A stretch of DNA of 64,000 nucleotides from Peltaster fructicola (lineage: Eukaryota > Ascomycota > Dothideomycetes), in assembly GCA_001592805.2 (NCBI GenBank), contig CP051139.1, positions 2,046,001-2,110,000 on the forward strand, in the 5' to 3' direction. The notes beneath the pieces are model-generated. The model saw only the letters and a list, made by a program, of their open reading frames with translations. It did not search any database and was not told the origin of the DNA. A program made the translations under genes and the position numbers. Position 1 is the stretch's first letter. Each line of letters opens with the position of its first letter. Below, in pieces: positions 29,267 to 40,897 of this stretch.

Positions 29267-32072
29267 TCATGGGTCGTAGGCAGCCGCAATACCAGGCGCA
29301 GGTCCCTCGAGGTCCACACCCTCTACCCTGCTGCGAATGTCGTGACTCTCTCGTACAAGGTTTGAGAAGTATTTCCGGGCGACGTCACTCTCTGTCTGCA
29401 CCTTGATAGTATCTCGACGCTGCTCCTGTAGCCGCTCCATGTTGCGCTGGAGACCCTCTCTCAGCTTATCCGAAGGATACTTGAGAGCTCGACGCACCTC
29501 TCCCGATATGCGTGAAGCGTTGGTATGTGTGTAGTCGATGGCTGAAAGCTGTGTAGAGAGTTTGGCGCTCAGGCGTTTAGGGAGGGATGCAGGAATCTGT
29601 GATAGTGTGTATGAGATACCAAGGACCGCTAGTAAGACGTCAGTATGATGCCCGAAACGCTCAGTCAGTATACTCACCTGCGAGGACAAGACCAGGAATA
29701 ATCATGCGGCGCACGTTGTTAGTGCCCATGACTTTGGTGGCAGTGAGTGCGCCGTCGACCCAGCTAGCACCACCGATCAAGCGTGTGCCGAGCACACCAG
29801 CGACCGTCACTGCCATACTTGTGCTCGCCACTTTCTCTTGCTTCTCCCAGACACTCGTGAGATCAAAGAAGTCCCAGACTTCAGTCTCAAAGTCGACTTG
29901 CCGAGCCAGAGCATCGCGTCGCGACTTGAACATCTTGTCCGATCTGAATGTGAGGTCTGTGTATTGGTCACCAAGGTGCAGCAGACCGAGTGACTTGATT
30001 GCTGAGACGCCCTGTACAGTCTTCTCGCGGCCACGCTCCTCACACCACCGCACTGTCTCAGTGATCTGGTTGAGCATTGCCGCCTTGAGCTCATCTGCGT
30101 ATGCATAGGCGCCGAAGAGACCAGGATAGTCCACACCAAGGTTGCTGTCGGCTACACGGGCTATCGACGAATCCAGCGTGTTTCGTGTCAATGAGTAGAC
30201 ACTTGCTGCTGTCTCCTCGATATGATTCGCAGCATTTTCGTCAACCTCTGATCTTGACTTTTTCGACTTCTCAAACACTGGCTCGAGTGCTTGGAGCTGT
30301 TTCGTCACTCTGTCAAGCTCGCTCTGTGCAACGTCCTTGTTCACAGTGGCCAGTGTGTGCAGGTCGCTGAGCACATTCATCAGATATGTCCTCGCTGGTG
30401 CCAACTTCGAACGAGCACGTTTCTCAAGAACGAATCTTCGAAGTGATGCTTCCAATTCATTGAAGTCTTCGACAGCTTCCTTGTCCTTGCCTTTACCCTT
30501 GTATGGTGGTGAGCCGGGCTCGCCATGCTTATCTGATGGATCTTTATCATCTCCATCAGGGTCGGACCACGGATTGCCGTCAAAAGATGCACCACCAGGA
30601 CCACTTGAGCCGCCGGGGCCATCACCTCCACCAGGAGCTGTAGGAATGGCATTACTTGACACAAAGTGAACAAGCTCTGCAGAATCCTTGAAGGTTGCTG
30701 GACTCAAATGAGCGATTTGCTTCAGAATCATCTCCTGACATCGCTTCTTGTCGCGGATGTTGTCGTAGCCGTTCACAACCATAAACATGTATGCCTTCTC
30801 TCGTGCAGCGTTGAATATAAATTCTTTGGCTGAGAGGGTGAAGTGGTTGGCAGCTGAGACAACGAAGACGACCACGTCAATCTCTTCTTGTCGTGCAAAG
30901 ATAGCTGTTGTCTTCAAGGAGTCGTTATTTAGTCCTGGTGCATCTATTAGGGCTATGTCGACCACACCATTGTTCAATAGTGATTGATCCACTGCGCGAA
31001 TGTCCTTGATGTAAATCTTGCATTGCGAATAGCGATCGCTGTCGATGACGACTTCCTCAAGCTGTGTGAGTGCGTAAACTTGATAGGTGCTTTCATCATT
31101 GCGGTTGTATATTGAGCCATGTGGGATGGCATGCACCTCCTCAAGACCGCCGTTCTCCCTAACATCCAGCACCTCGCAGAAGATGCTAGTGCACGGCTGT
31201 TGATCTTCCGGAAGAATCTTGCGTCGCAGAAGTGCATTGCAGAATGTTGATTTGCCTGCATTGAGATCGCCAGTGACAAGCACCTTGCTGGACGTGTCCT
31301 CTATGCGCTCTCGCAGCGAGAAGAGATGTCTTATGCTGTTGTTGATCTGATTGTCCAACAAAGCCGCCACCGACTGCTTCTCCAACGAATGCACGATTTC
31401 AGTATGTGGTAGACCCTCCATCTTTAGCTCAATCTTGAGCACTGAGAACTGCTGTGCCAACTGGGGTGTCACAAGCCGCGGCTCTGCTGCAGCAGGCTCG
31501 CGCGATACAGCGGTATTGCTAGACTCTCCTGATGTATGCTCGCCAAGGGATGTCTCAGCTCTTCTGGCTTGTGGTCGCAAAGGTGCTCGTGAAGCATTGT
31601 GACCGCCGATTGATGAGGTTGTATGAGAAAGGCCAGGTCTTGATTCGTGTGAAGACGACGGCCTGCTGACAGTCGGATAGTGTGCTGGCCATTTCGCATT
31701 CATCTCTTTCAAATTGCGAAGTGTTTCTACCGTTTGACTGATTGCCCGTCCAAGTGCCGTCCTGTTCTGATTGTAGAACAATTGGTGAATGTGACTTGCG
31801 AGCGCCTTGCGCTCATGCTCGCTGCTATCTTCGGGTCGTGATGGGACATAGCGATCTTGCGTGGGTCCTGGGTGCCATGAGTTTTCCGAGGCATCGTCGC
31901 TGATGATACTCCCACCATAGCCTGAATCTGCGTCAAGTATCGCCTGGAGCTTCGCGGCGCTCTCTGAAGTCGAGCCGGAGCCAACTGTCATGTATTGAGG
32001 TCGTCCAGGATTGCGCTTAGAAGAGCGGTCGCCATCGCCGGCGCCGGAATCACTAGGCTTGTCGAAACTCAT
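29267..32072 (-). CDS. FZO1: Mitofusin, mitochondrial outer-membrane fusion GTPase
   Basis: Two exons, 32072-29678 and 29628-29267, with a 49-bp intron (29629-29677, GTGAGT..ACTAG), give 918 residues. A disordered, Ser-rich N-terminal third precedes the dynamin-type GTPase: G1 GDLNAGKST (from residue 268), a switch region with PCTSIF, G3 DAPG and G4 NGYD. Heptad regions follow, then an acidic Gly/Pro-rich insert (GGGDGPGGSSGPGG). Near the C-terminus are two hydrophobic segments (TSMAVTVAGVLGTRLIGG and RRMIIPGLVLAAVLGISY), the second completed only by splicing, then a last coiled coil. This is the fungal Fzo1 layout, which tethers and fuses mitochondrial outer membranes. It is longer than yeast Fzo1 (about 855 residues), mainly in the N-terminus. 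Confidence 0.93.
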
Positions 32073-32419
32073 GCTGATCGTCGCGGTGTCTCACATCATA
32101 TATTGACTTGGGTAGGGTGACGGTGTCGAGGCGCGACAAATGGCTAGAGTGAGTGAGAGAAGTATGTTCATGATGGCAAAGATCTTGATCATCAATTGTT
32201 GATGGCATCGCATGGTCCGAGCGTTCACAAGTGCACACATTAGCGCAACCGCCAATGACGATGTTTGGCGATTAACAGACAATGCAGAAGTGCTCCAGGC
32301 TGCAACTTGACCTACATGCAGCTCACAAGCAGTGAACCTTTCGAAACCCTCACTCGTCTGGCTTTCGAGGCGTCGAATACCTCTGCTACAGGAGAGCACA
32401 TCCTCGTGCGCTGCCGACC
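32073..32419. promoter_or_regulatory. Shared divergent promoter, Fzo1 and Vps2 genes
   Basis: A 347-bp region between divergent starts, so both promoters must lie here. No specific site recognised. Confidence 0.45.
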
Positions 32420-33232
32420 ATGAATGTGAGCACAGTGGACGATCAAGCACTACTCGCACTAACCCAACGAAAGATCGTAGAATGGGCCTTTGGCAAGCGC
32501 ATGACGCCAGCTGAAAGACTGCGCAAGCATCAACGAGCACTCGAGAAGACGCAACGAGAGCTGGACCGAGAACGCACGAAGTTAGAGAATCAGGAACGGA
32601 AGCTGGTGCAAGATATCAAGAAGAATGCGAAGAACGGACAAATGGGTGCTGTCAAGGTGCAGGCGAAAGACTTGGTGCGAACAAGAAGGTATGTCAGTTC
32701 TCGAGTGCTGCAGGAGAGCTCACCAACGTCTTCACAGGTATATCCAGAAATTCTATCAAATGAGGACGCAGTTACAAGCCATATCTTTACGCATACAGGT
32801 AGGCGCTATTTCAGCATGCTACCGCGATAGTCACTGACCAGACGACAGACCGTCCGTAGTAACGAACAGATGATGCAGTCCATGAAAGGCGCAACGCGAT
32901 TACTCGGCAGCATGAACAGACAGATGAACCTACCAGCCTTACAAAGAATCGCAATGGAGTTTGAGCGAGAGAACGACATAATGGACCAGCGACAAGAGAT
33001 GATGGACGATGCAGTCGACGACGTTACCGGCTTGGAAGACGAAGAAGAGGGCGAAGAGGTTGTCAACCAGGTGCTTGATGAGATTGGTGTCGACCTAGGA
33101 CAATCATTAGGAGAGACACCGCAAGGTCTCCAGAGCACAGCAGTGCCGGAAGGCAGAGTGGCTCAAGCTATCGGAGGTGATCCTGGTGACGACGATCTGC
33201 AGGCTCGTCTGAACGGTTTACGCAAGCCTTAA
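32420..33232 (+). CDS. VPS2: ESCRT-III subunit Vps2/CHMP2
   Basis: Three exons, 32420-32688, 32738-32798 and 32849-33232 (introns 49 and 50 bp), give 237 residues, close to yeast Did4/Vps2 (232). The basic N-terminal helix FGKRMTPAERLRKHQRAL and the following QIERKL-like helix hairpin are the Snf7-domain core. The stretch QMRTQLQAISLRIQTVRSN is diagnostic of the CHMP2 branch. The acidic C-terminus ends in DDDLQARLNGLRKP, a MIM1 motif of the kind bound by the MIT domain of Vps4. ESCRT-III bends and cuts membranes in multivesicular-body sorting, and Vps2 recruits Vps4. Both introns fall inside the core helices and splicing restores them. Confidence 0.95.
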
Positions 33233-33904
33233 GCACAATCTCACGAAACAGCTTCCTACCATGACTACACCTTGCGAACCTGTGTCAATACAAAGCTGCG
33301 TCCCACCTCGTAGACGCGGCTCGAGCTCGGTTCACGGCCTCTTCATTTCCACCGGATGCGGATGACCAACACGCTAAGATCGCATCAAAGCGTCGGCACA
33401 ATTGTTGCATAAGCGTGCACTCGTCGTAGCATGAAAGCCACAGATGATGAGAATAGCATAGAAAGAGCGTCAACCGGCCATTGCTGCGCCCAGTGGCGAT
33501 ATCGATCAATGAATAGTAGTAGAGCGCGTGATCGCACAACGCGATCGGGGTTAACAAATATGTGTAAGCAGCGAGCAAATGACAGGCAGTAGACTTTAGC
33601 TATGACCTAGTTCCAGTCCGTATCTTTCCAAAGCAGACGTAGAGCAAGAAGTTTGCTCTATGAGAACTCGGCTTCCTCTACTCTTCGCATTTATGGATCA
33701 TTGTTAGAGAAAGCTGACAACATCTGACGCTGCTTGGTTACTTCCACAGACATCTACCTTCCCGCCCACGCGAAGCTCGACCTTCCTTCTTCTGCATCTC
33801 ACATCGACCGTCATAGAGAGCATCCCACGGCGCCTCCCTTGTCTGCCCCGCAGAATCGCTATTCGCACTGCAGTAGATCAGTATAACCCACGATCATACG
33901 ACTC
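33233..33904. other. Intergenic, promoter of the PP2C gene
   Basis: Separates Vps2 from the downstream phosphatase gene on the same strand. A pyrimidine-rich stretch (about 33748-33800) before the ATG is typical of a fungal core promoter. Nothing else seen. Confidence 0.45.
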
Positions 33905-35743
33905 ATGAGCGGCACAACCACTAAGCAAACACTCAACCTGGCTAGCAATAAGAGACGAAGTCTTTCCGGTCAAGGAGGCTTGTTCAACAGGATGTTTGGC
34001 AGCTCCAATGGCAATGGAAAAGACTCGACCGCGTTAGACACCACCAATCTGAACAACACCACTGTCTCCTCACAATCAACCGACAACCTTAATTCGCCAG
34101 GCGTCTTTCTCAGCCAAGAGGATGGCACTCCAGACGATAACAGAGAATCTGTACCATCAGACCTGAAGAGCCCGGCGCGTAAAGGATCGGACACACCTTC
34201 GACTAGTGGCGACAAGAAGCGAAGAAGCAGTGGTGTTGGACGAGCTAGGGACCTCTTCTCGAGCGCAAAACAGTCGCTGTCTAACTTCGCCAACTCACCC
34301 GAGCACCGCAACCCGCCTTCGCCGCAAACTCCAATGCAGAAGCTCAGCAAGACCGATCCGGCGTTGAGCGTGCCTCAGGGATCGCATAACAACTCGGCAG
34401 GCGAGTCTTCGCCCAGCCCACGATCCACGTTTCGCGTAGGTGTCACCGAGGATAAGAACAAGAAATGTCGAAGGACTATGGAAGATACGCATGCCTACCT
34501 GTACAATTTCATGAGCACGCCTGCTCCAGCACTCACAGGTGGCTCTTTGAGCAAATTGGACTCGCGCGATTCCATGACAGCGCTATCAAGTGCTAGCAGC
34601 AACCAGGACATCGTCGAAACAGACAATGGATACTTCGCTATCTTTGACGGCCATGCCGGTACCTTTGCTGCCGATTGGTGTGGCAAGAAGGTGCATATCC
34701 TACTCGAAGACATCATTCGCAAGAATCCAAACACACCTATACCCGAGCTCCTGGACATGACGTTCACCTCCGCTGACCAACAGCTGGAGAAGCTACCACT
34801 TAAGAACAGTGGCTGCACTGCAGTCTGCGCTGTGCTTCGTTGGGAAGACCGGATACCTAACTCGCAGTCTGCCACAGGCTCTACCGCTATCGCACCCGCA
34901 GCTGCCGCAGCCGCAAAGGAGCAGACAGAAGAGACTCAGGGCAATACCACGGAAGCAAAGCTAAGAGAAGCCGCATCGAGACAGCGTGTGTTGTATACTG
35001 CGAACGTGGGAGATGCTCGAATTGTTCTTTGCCGTAACGGCAAGGCTTTACGATTGTCCTACGACCACAAAGGCAGCGACGAGAACGAAGGCAAGCGTAT
35101 CGCCGGGGCTGGAGGACTGATCCTCAACAACCGTGTCAACGGTGTGCTGGCGGTGACACGGGCGCTGGGAGATGCGTATATGAAAGAGCTTGTCACCGGG
35201 CACCCATACACCACAGAGACCGTAATTCAGCCTGACATCGACGAGTTCTTGATCCTGGCTTGCGATGGTGTAAGTTTGAGCTGATCTTCGCACATGTGCC
35301 TGACCATGCTAACAACGTCACAGCTTTGGGATGTCTGCTCCGACCAGGAAGCTGTGGATCTCGTCCGTAACATCCATGACCCACAAGCGGCTTCGAAGGC
35401 GTTGGTCGAGCACGCATTGGCTCGATTCTCGACAGATAACTTGTCATGCATGCTCGTACGCTTCGACAACAAGACTCTGCAAGAAACGGTTGGCAACAAG
35501 CTCGACCCGATTGGTGTGGAAGGAGACGCAGCCTCGCACGGTCTCATCACAGAGTCGCAGGCGATCGTGGCTAACAGCAAGAGAATGCTTGAGGAGAATG
35601 GTGTCGACTCTCGGACTCGCATTCCTAGCGATTTGAAAGAGGAGCCAGAGCCTCCAGAGCCTGGACCGGAGCTCAGTATCAAGGCAGCTGAGGCAGCACG
35701 AAAGGACAAGGCGTCAGATGCTCCAGTGCCTGCCAGTGCCTAA
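33905..35743 (+). CDS. PP2C-type Ser/Thr phosphatase, Ptc1-like
   Basis: Two exons, 33905-35269 and 35324-35743, with a 54-bp intron (GTAAGT..TCACAG, branch GCTAAC), give 594 residues. A Ser/Asn-rich disordered N-terminus of about 170 residues precedes the phosphatase domain. The PP2C metal-binding and catalytic motifs are present: RRTMED, FDGHAG (Asp248), NVGDAR, LSYDHK and VTRALGDA. The last motif, CDG then LWDV, is split exactly by the intron after Gly455. The C-terminal 80 residues are Glu/Pro/Ala-rich. PP2C enzymes use Mg/Mn to dephosphorylate stress-pathway kinases; by arrangement it resembles Ptc1, a MAPK and mitochondrial-inheritance regulator, but the exact orthology is inference. 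Confidence 0.9.
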
Positions 35744-36252
35744 AGCTGCGTCTCGTTGCATATGGGACGGCATGTGTTCTATCATATGATGAGGTACGTG
35801 ACAAGGGTGGCCAGGAGGTTTGCAGCATCGGCGAGGCATCTACGGTATTGCGCGATCACTCTACAGTACGACTGAGGCATTCTCGAGCTCGATTGAGCTG
35901 AAGTATAGCTTCAATGGCATTCATGCGTCCGCAATTTAACCAGCATGCATAATTTCCAATGTGTGCGTGTCTTATCGAAGTGAAGATAGATCTACGCTAC
36001 GATGTTAGCACATATCAACGGGCATATAACAGCCGTGATTGCCATGACGTTGGTTGTTATCGTTCTCCATCGCATGCCTTCATGAAGTGGGGCCGTGTGG
36101 ATGTGGGTGATCTTCGACTCGCAGGACCACACCTCACTCCAATCACTGCGCGCATATTACCCAGTCTACCAGCTAACTTGCAAAGAGGTCTCTCCAAACG
36201 TCGCAAACTCTTGCTTACACAGGAGTTGAACGTGTTCTACAAGCGATGCGAC
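35744..36252. other. Intergenic, PP2C 3' flank and Snf4 leader
   Basis: Contains the PP2C 3' flank and the leader of the Snf4 gene. An open frame starting at 35959 runs in phase into the proposed first Snf4 exon, so a more upstream start is formally possible. Confidence 0.45.
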
Positions 36253-37742
36253 ATGGAGGAAAGGGCTCAGAATGCAGTACCTGGTGAGGGGAACGAGGCT
36301 CAGGTATGTACATCCTGCAGGCTCCAATGAGCAACGAGGACAGCACAAAGCCGTCTGACCAGAATCTTGGATTGACCAGTCCACTCCTTGCAGATGTCTT
36401 CGTCCGCACACGACCACAATGCTGCGAAATCAAATATAGCCGCTACCGCACCGGCTTCAGCCACCACATCTGACAGTATACCACCAACGCAGAATGACTC
36501 TGGAGCATTGGCAGGCAAACGGCAGATCTCGTCATCACTGCCAAAAACACCAGCTCCCACTCCAGCGTTCGTTGCGCCAAGCTCCTACCTGCGAGCAGCT
36601 CCACCGCGCCCTTCATACACGAGAAGCAACACGTCTGCAATGCAAAAGCTGAGAGATGATCAGATCGAGATTGAGCAGACACAAGGATTGGTAAGTAGGA
36701 GGTCGTACACTGGCACGACAGCGACTGACCTTGGCCTGTAGCGCGCCATCCGGGCTTTCCTGAAAGTCCGCACCACTTACGACGTCCTCCCTCTAAGCTA
36801 CCGTCTCATCGTACTCGACACGGCATTACTGGTTAAGAAAAGTCTGAGTATATTCATACAATGTGGTGAGCATGGCAGTTTGCGGTGGTCGACCAAACGG
36901 CTAACAGACACTCAGGCATCGTCTCTGCACCCTTATGGGACTCGAAGACGTCCACGTTCGCGGGCCTCTTGACCACCTCAGACTACCTCAATGTTGTGCA
37001 GTACTACTGGCAGAATCCAGATGCGCTCACGCAAATCGATCAGTTCCGACTGAATAGCCTACGAGACATCGAGCGCGCACTCGGCGTGACACCAATCGAG
37101 ACCGTATCGATACATCCACTCAAGACTTTATACGAAGCCTGCCGACGGATGCTGGAATCACGAGCTCGCCGAATACCCTTAGTTGATGTTGACGACGAAA
37201 CGCAAAGAGAGATGGTCGTCAGTGTGCTTACACAGTATCGTATCCTCAAGTTTGTGTCAGTGAACGTCAAAGAGACACAGAGCCTACGGAAGCCTTTACG
37301 AGATCTCAAGATTGGGACATTCAGCAACCTGGTGACTGCCAGCATGAATACCCCAGTCATGGAGGTCATACACAAGCTGGTGGATCGAAGCATCTCGAGT
37401 GTACCGATTCTGGATAAGGACGGTACCGTCATGAATCTTTTCGAATCGGTGGATGTCATCGCCTTGATCAAGGGCGGTGACTACGACAACCTACAATACA
37501 CAGTCGGAAAGGCACTGGAGAAGCGCTCAGACGACTTCCCAGGCATTTACACTTGCACTCTCAACGACAGACTCGACACGATCTTCGAAACCATCAGGAA
37601 ATCTCGTGTGCACCGACTGGTTGTGGTCAACGAGGACCGACAGCTTGTGGGTCTTTTGTCCTTGAGCGACATCCTGGACTATACGCTCAACAGTCCACTT
37701 CCGGACGTTGAAGATCCGCAGGATGCATTGCAAATGGAGTGA
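36253..37742 (+). CDS. SNF4: Snf4, gamma subunit of the SNF1/AMPK kinase
   Basis: Proposed exons 36253-36303, 36394-36690, 36742-36865 and 36916-37742 (introns 90, 51 and 50 bp), giving 432 residues. The last three exons are secure; the first is inferred from a strong GTATGT donor, a TTGCAG acceptor and frame continuity. If it is untranslated, the start is ATG 36394 (415 residues). The N-terminal 95 residues are disordered and Pro/Ser/Ala-rich. The rest is four CBS repeats, starting AIRAFLKVRTTYDVLPLSYR and including APLWDSKTSTFAGLLTTSD, RIPLVDVDDE, SVPILDKDGT and HRLVVVNEDRQLVGLLSLSD. CBS pairs bind AMP/ADP and control the kinase in low-energy and glucose-limited conditions. The conserved DxxT/D nucleotide-binding positions (LSLSD) look intact. 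Confidence 0.94.
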
Positions 37743-38113
37743 GGGTTTGAGAGTCGTGCACGAACACGGCCTTGCTTGCGTTTGAGCGTTGTACGATGTA
37801 CTGAATCATGAATCAGAAGCTGGTCTGCTGCGAGTAGATATGCTCTATGAATGAGAAGCTGGCCTGTTGCGAGTAGATATGCTCTGCGCTGCTTGCTCAG
37901 AGTATCAGACTAGCAGATAACATTGCCATGTAGCCGAAGCAGATACAATATATTAAAATGAGCACAACACTGCTCTATCTTACCTGGAGAACGTGATGTG
38001 TCCGCACGCTTCGTCTGCGAGATCGGCAATCTTCGTCCTATGAGTCAAGCACTGAAATGATGTCTCCTCCTCTTTCACCAACACCCACGCAATTTGCTTC
38101 TCCTCAGATCACC
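37743..38113. other. Intergenic region with tandem duplication
   Basis: Snf4 3' flank and promoter of the following gene. It contains the 39-bp duplication listed separately. Confidence 0.5.
37808..37885 (+). repeat. 39-bp tandem duplication downstream of Snf4
   Basis: Two adjacent 39-bp units (37808-37846 and 37847-37885), each beginning atgaat.agaagctgg and ending cgagtagatatgctct, differ at only a few positions. They lie about 65 bp after the Snf4 stop and are probably in its 3' untranslated region. Confidence 0.9.
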
Positions 38114-38968
38114 ATGGGTGCCTTTTACGAGACTATCTCTCCGTCCTTGATAGAATGGATTCTCAAGCAAAAGATGTTCACCGTGGCAACCGCACCTCTA
38201 CACAGCAAGGGTCATGTCAATATCTCGCCCAAGGGAGGTGAATACTTCGGTATCATCGACGAGAGAACATTCTGGTACATGGAGCTTACCGGCTCTGGCA
38301 GTGAGACCGTCTCGCATCTGTATGAGCCCGGCAATGGACGAATCACTGTCATGTTCATGGCGTTCGAAGGACCACCAAGGATTTTACGGCTGTACGGATA
38401 TGGGAAGTGCCTCGAACACGGCACAGACGAGTACGAGGCTTTCGTAGACCAACACCAAGTCGAGACGAACCCAGGCACAAGGAGCATAATCATAGTCAAT
38501 GTGCATCAAGTTGGAACCAGCTGTGGATTCAGTGTGCCGTACTATGACTTCAAGGCTCATAGGCCAATATTGAACGACTTCTTCGAGAAGAAGAAGGCCA
38601 AGTTCGACGCAGGCCATGAAAAAGAGAGCATGCCCAAGTGAGCTCGTCATGTCCTCAACACTTGCACCAAACTGACTGCTTGTAGATACTGGGCATACAA
38701 GAATGCTTGGAGCAATGATGGCCTGCCCTCATACAATCATGCACTCAAAGCCGCCAAGAGCGACAGCATTGCTCCCATGGGAAAGATGGTAGGAGCATAC
38801 TCGAAGCCTTGCTATACTCAATCATCGAAGGCTACTTTCACACCTGGACAAGTCATCCTGATAGCCATGGCCAGTGCATTGCTCGCCGCTATCGTGGTAT
38901 TGCTTGCGCCATCGATGGAGTCGAAGCTCATTTTATCCCTACCTTTTTCTTTTCGAAGCACAGCATGA
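38114..38968 (+). CDS. Pyridoxamine-phosphate-oxidase-like FMN-binding protein with C-terminal membrane anchor
   Basis: Two exons, 38114-38637 and 38686-38968, with a 48-bp intron (GTGAGC..TGTAG), give 268 residues from the ATG at 38114. I chose this start because MGAFYETISPSLIEWI is where relatives of this family usually begin and its context (atcaccATGG) is excellent. The same frame is open to an ATG at 38057, adding 19 Pro-rich residues. The split-barrel flavin-binding fold is suggested by KMFTVATAPLHSKGHVNISP and the segment TVMFMAFEGPPRILRLYG. Near the C-terminus a hydrophobic stretch (VILIAMASALLAAIVVLLA) looks like a tail anchor. The family is broad and mostly uncharacterised. The substrate and membrane are unknown. 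Confidence 0.85.
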
Positions 38969-39038
38969 CGAGGTGCTTGAGAATGATTTGGTACGATTCT
39001 ACGTTTTATGAATGGGACGCACACTTCGATAACGCACG

Positions 39039-40897
39039 TCATATGTCGTCATCTTCCTCGTCGGAAAGCATGTCGTCTGAATTGGCGAGTAGTGAAAAGC
39101 GGTTATGAATGGCGCATTGGTGTTGCGGTGTATTGTTGGAAGAGGAAGAGGAGGCAGCGGTCAACAGAGCCTGACCAGCACCCGAAGAGCTTAGGGGGCT
39201 GAACCTGCTTGGAGATGACAAAGAAGAACATGGCGAGGATGATTGGAACCTGTGGCGTCGGATCTGATGACCCACGGGTCGTGCCTCGTGCAGAGGAATG
39301 TCGGCATCGACTGAACTAAGGTCTGGCTGCAATGAGCGAAGTGTTGCAGCTCGGCGCAAAGGTGAAGGAGTTGCAGGTTTGCCTCCAGCAGATTGACCAC
39401 TTGTAGTCGAGATGTCTGCACTGCTGTCAGCTGAGCTGGCAACCATACGATCGAGAAACAGTAGGTGATCATCAGTGCGCTCTCTCAGTATGGCTGCGGC
39501 CACGTCGGTAACACGATGAGCTCCACGACATCGTATAGGTGTATGTTGTTCACCTAATGACTCTTGCAGTACCGAAAGTGTTGCGGACTTCGGGGTACTG
39601 CTTCCCTCGTCCTCATGCGGTGAGTCAATTCTGTGCTCCAGTGAGGTCGTAGTTGTGTCGATAGACAACTTCGGTCTCATAGGTAGCCTAACCCGTCGTT
39701 CAGGCGATGGAGGACCGCTATTTTGAACCGGCTGTGAATCAATGAGCCCCAACGACGGCTTGATCGATCGCGCATCCTGAGGGATCTTCTGCTCGGAAAG
39801 GATGCCTGACGAAACTGAAATGTCAACGATGTGTTCAGCGATAAACACATCAAGAAGTTTGTTGCCAGACTGGGAAGTGGTCTGGCCAGACAGCTCGTCT
39901 AGCAATTCCTTCGCATTTATGCTACGAGCTCGAGCATTGAGTGGACGAGGAGGCTCGTCTGTCGAACAGCCTGGAATCAGAGGCATCCGTGATGTCGAGA
40001 GTTGTCTTGTCGGTGAACATGCCAACTCCTTGATCATCATTGATTCTACACAGTTGTCATCCAGTTCGATATGCGCATTTGTACCAGGGAGTGGCGACTC
40101 GAGATTGATGGTGACCCACCCGTCAGCATGTTGAATCATGTTCTCCTGCTCGAGTTTGCCAGAAGACCGCCTTACCTCAAGGACAGGCTGCAGAGGATCG
40201 GGTACCATGTTCTCGTCTCCCTTAACAGCATGCAAAAGTGGCGTAGGCAGATACAGCGGTGTCAAGCAGTCTAAGTCTTTCCGCGTAGGCGTATCATGTC
40301 TTGCATCCTCGAGCTTTTGCTGGCTCGCTGGCGAGATCAATTGTGACGACCCTAGGTCAAGTGATAACGATGGGGCCTTGCCGGGGACATCGATCGGCGA
40401 TGATGGTAGAGGAATCGTCGCTGCAAGCATTACAGTAGCCCTATGTGGTGATGTTGTATAGAAGACTTCAGGACCGCCTTTCCGACGTGAACTGTAACTC
40501 TCGGAGCGTGGCAGCAGATTTTGTATGCTGTGACGCCTGTTGTCTATAGATCGTCTTGGCAAGTGGGCGCGGATCGAAGAGAGTGTACTTTTTGCAGAAA
40601 TGGTTCGGCGATGGCGTGGTGTCTGAATGCCGTCTGTAAGAGACAGTGCTGTGTGATAGTTGTTGCTTGTCTCGTTGTTTGGTAACTCAGGCATTGTTGA
40701 TCCACTACGCAGCATCAGTGAGTATACAATTTTCAGTTAAGACATGCTGCTCACGCTATGCGTTCTCGTACGGAGTCCACAGCAGCCTTAGCAGTGAGTG
40801 CTCCTTGTGCAACGACATTCCTGAGCGCTTTCCCAAACCATGACTGCTTCTTGTTGAGCTTTGGAGAGTCCTTGTATGAGCGTTTGATGTGATCCAT
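39039..40897 (-). CDS. Disordered Ser/Pro-rich protein, uncharacterised
   Basis: Two exons, 40897-40755 and 40704-39039, with a 50-bp intron (40705-40754, GTGAGC..CGTAG), give 602 residues. A basic amphipathic N-terminus (MDHIKRSYKDSPKLNKKQSW and then FGKALRNVVAQGALTAKAAV) is joined by splicing to a long region rich in Ser, Pro, Thr and basic residues. Possible kinase-type RRxS sites include HRRTIS and RRSSG. The end is acidic (SDEEDDDI). There is no catalytic motif I can name. Such proteins are often cytoskeletal or signalling scaffolds, but that is a guess. The ATG at 40715 would give a shorter protein lacking the helix; the good splice sites favour the longer one. Confidence 0.75.
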
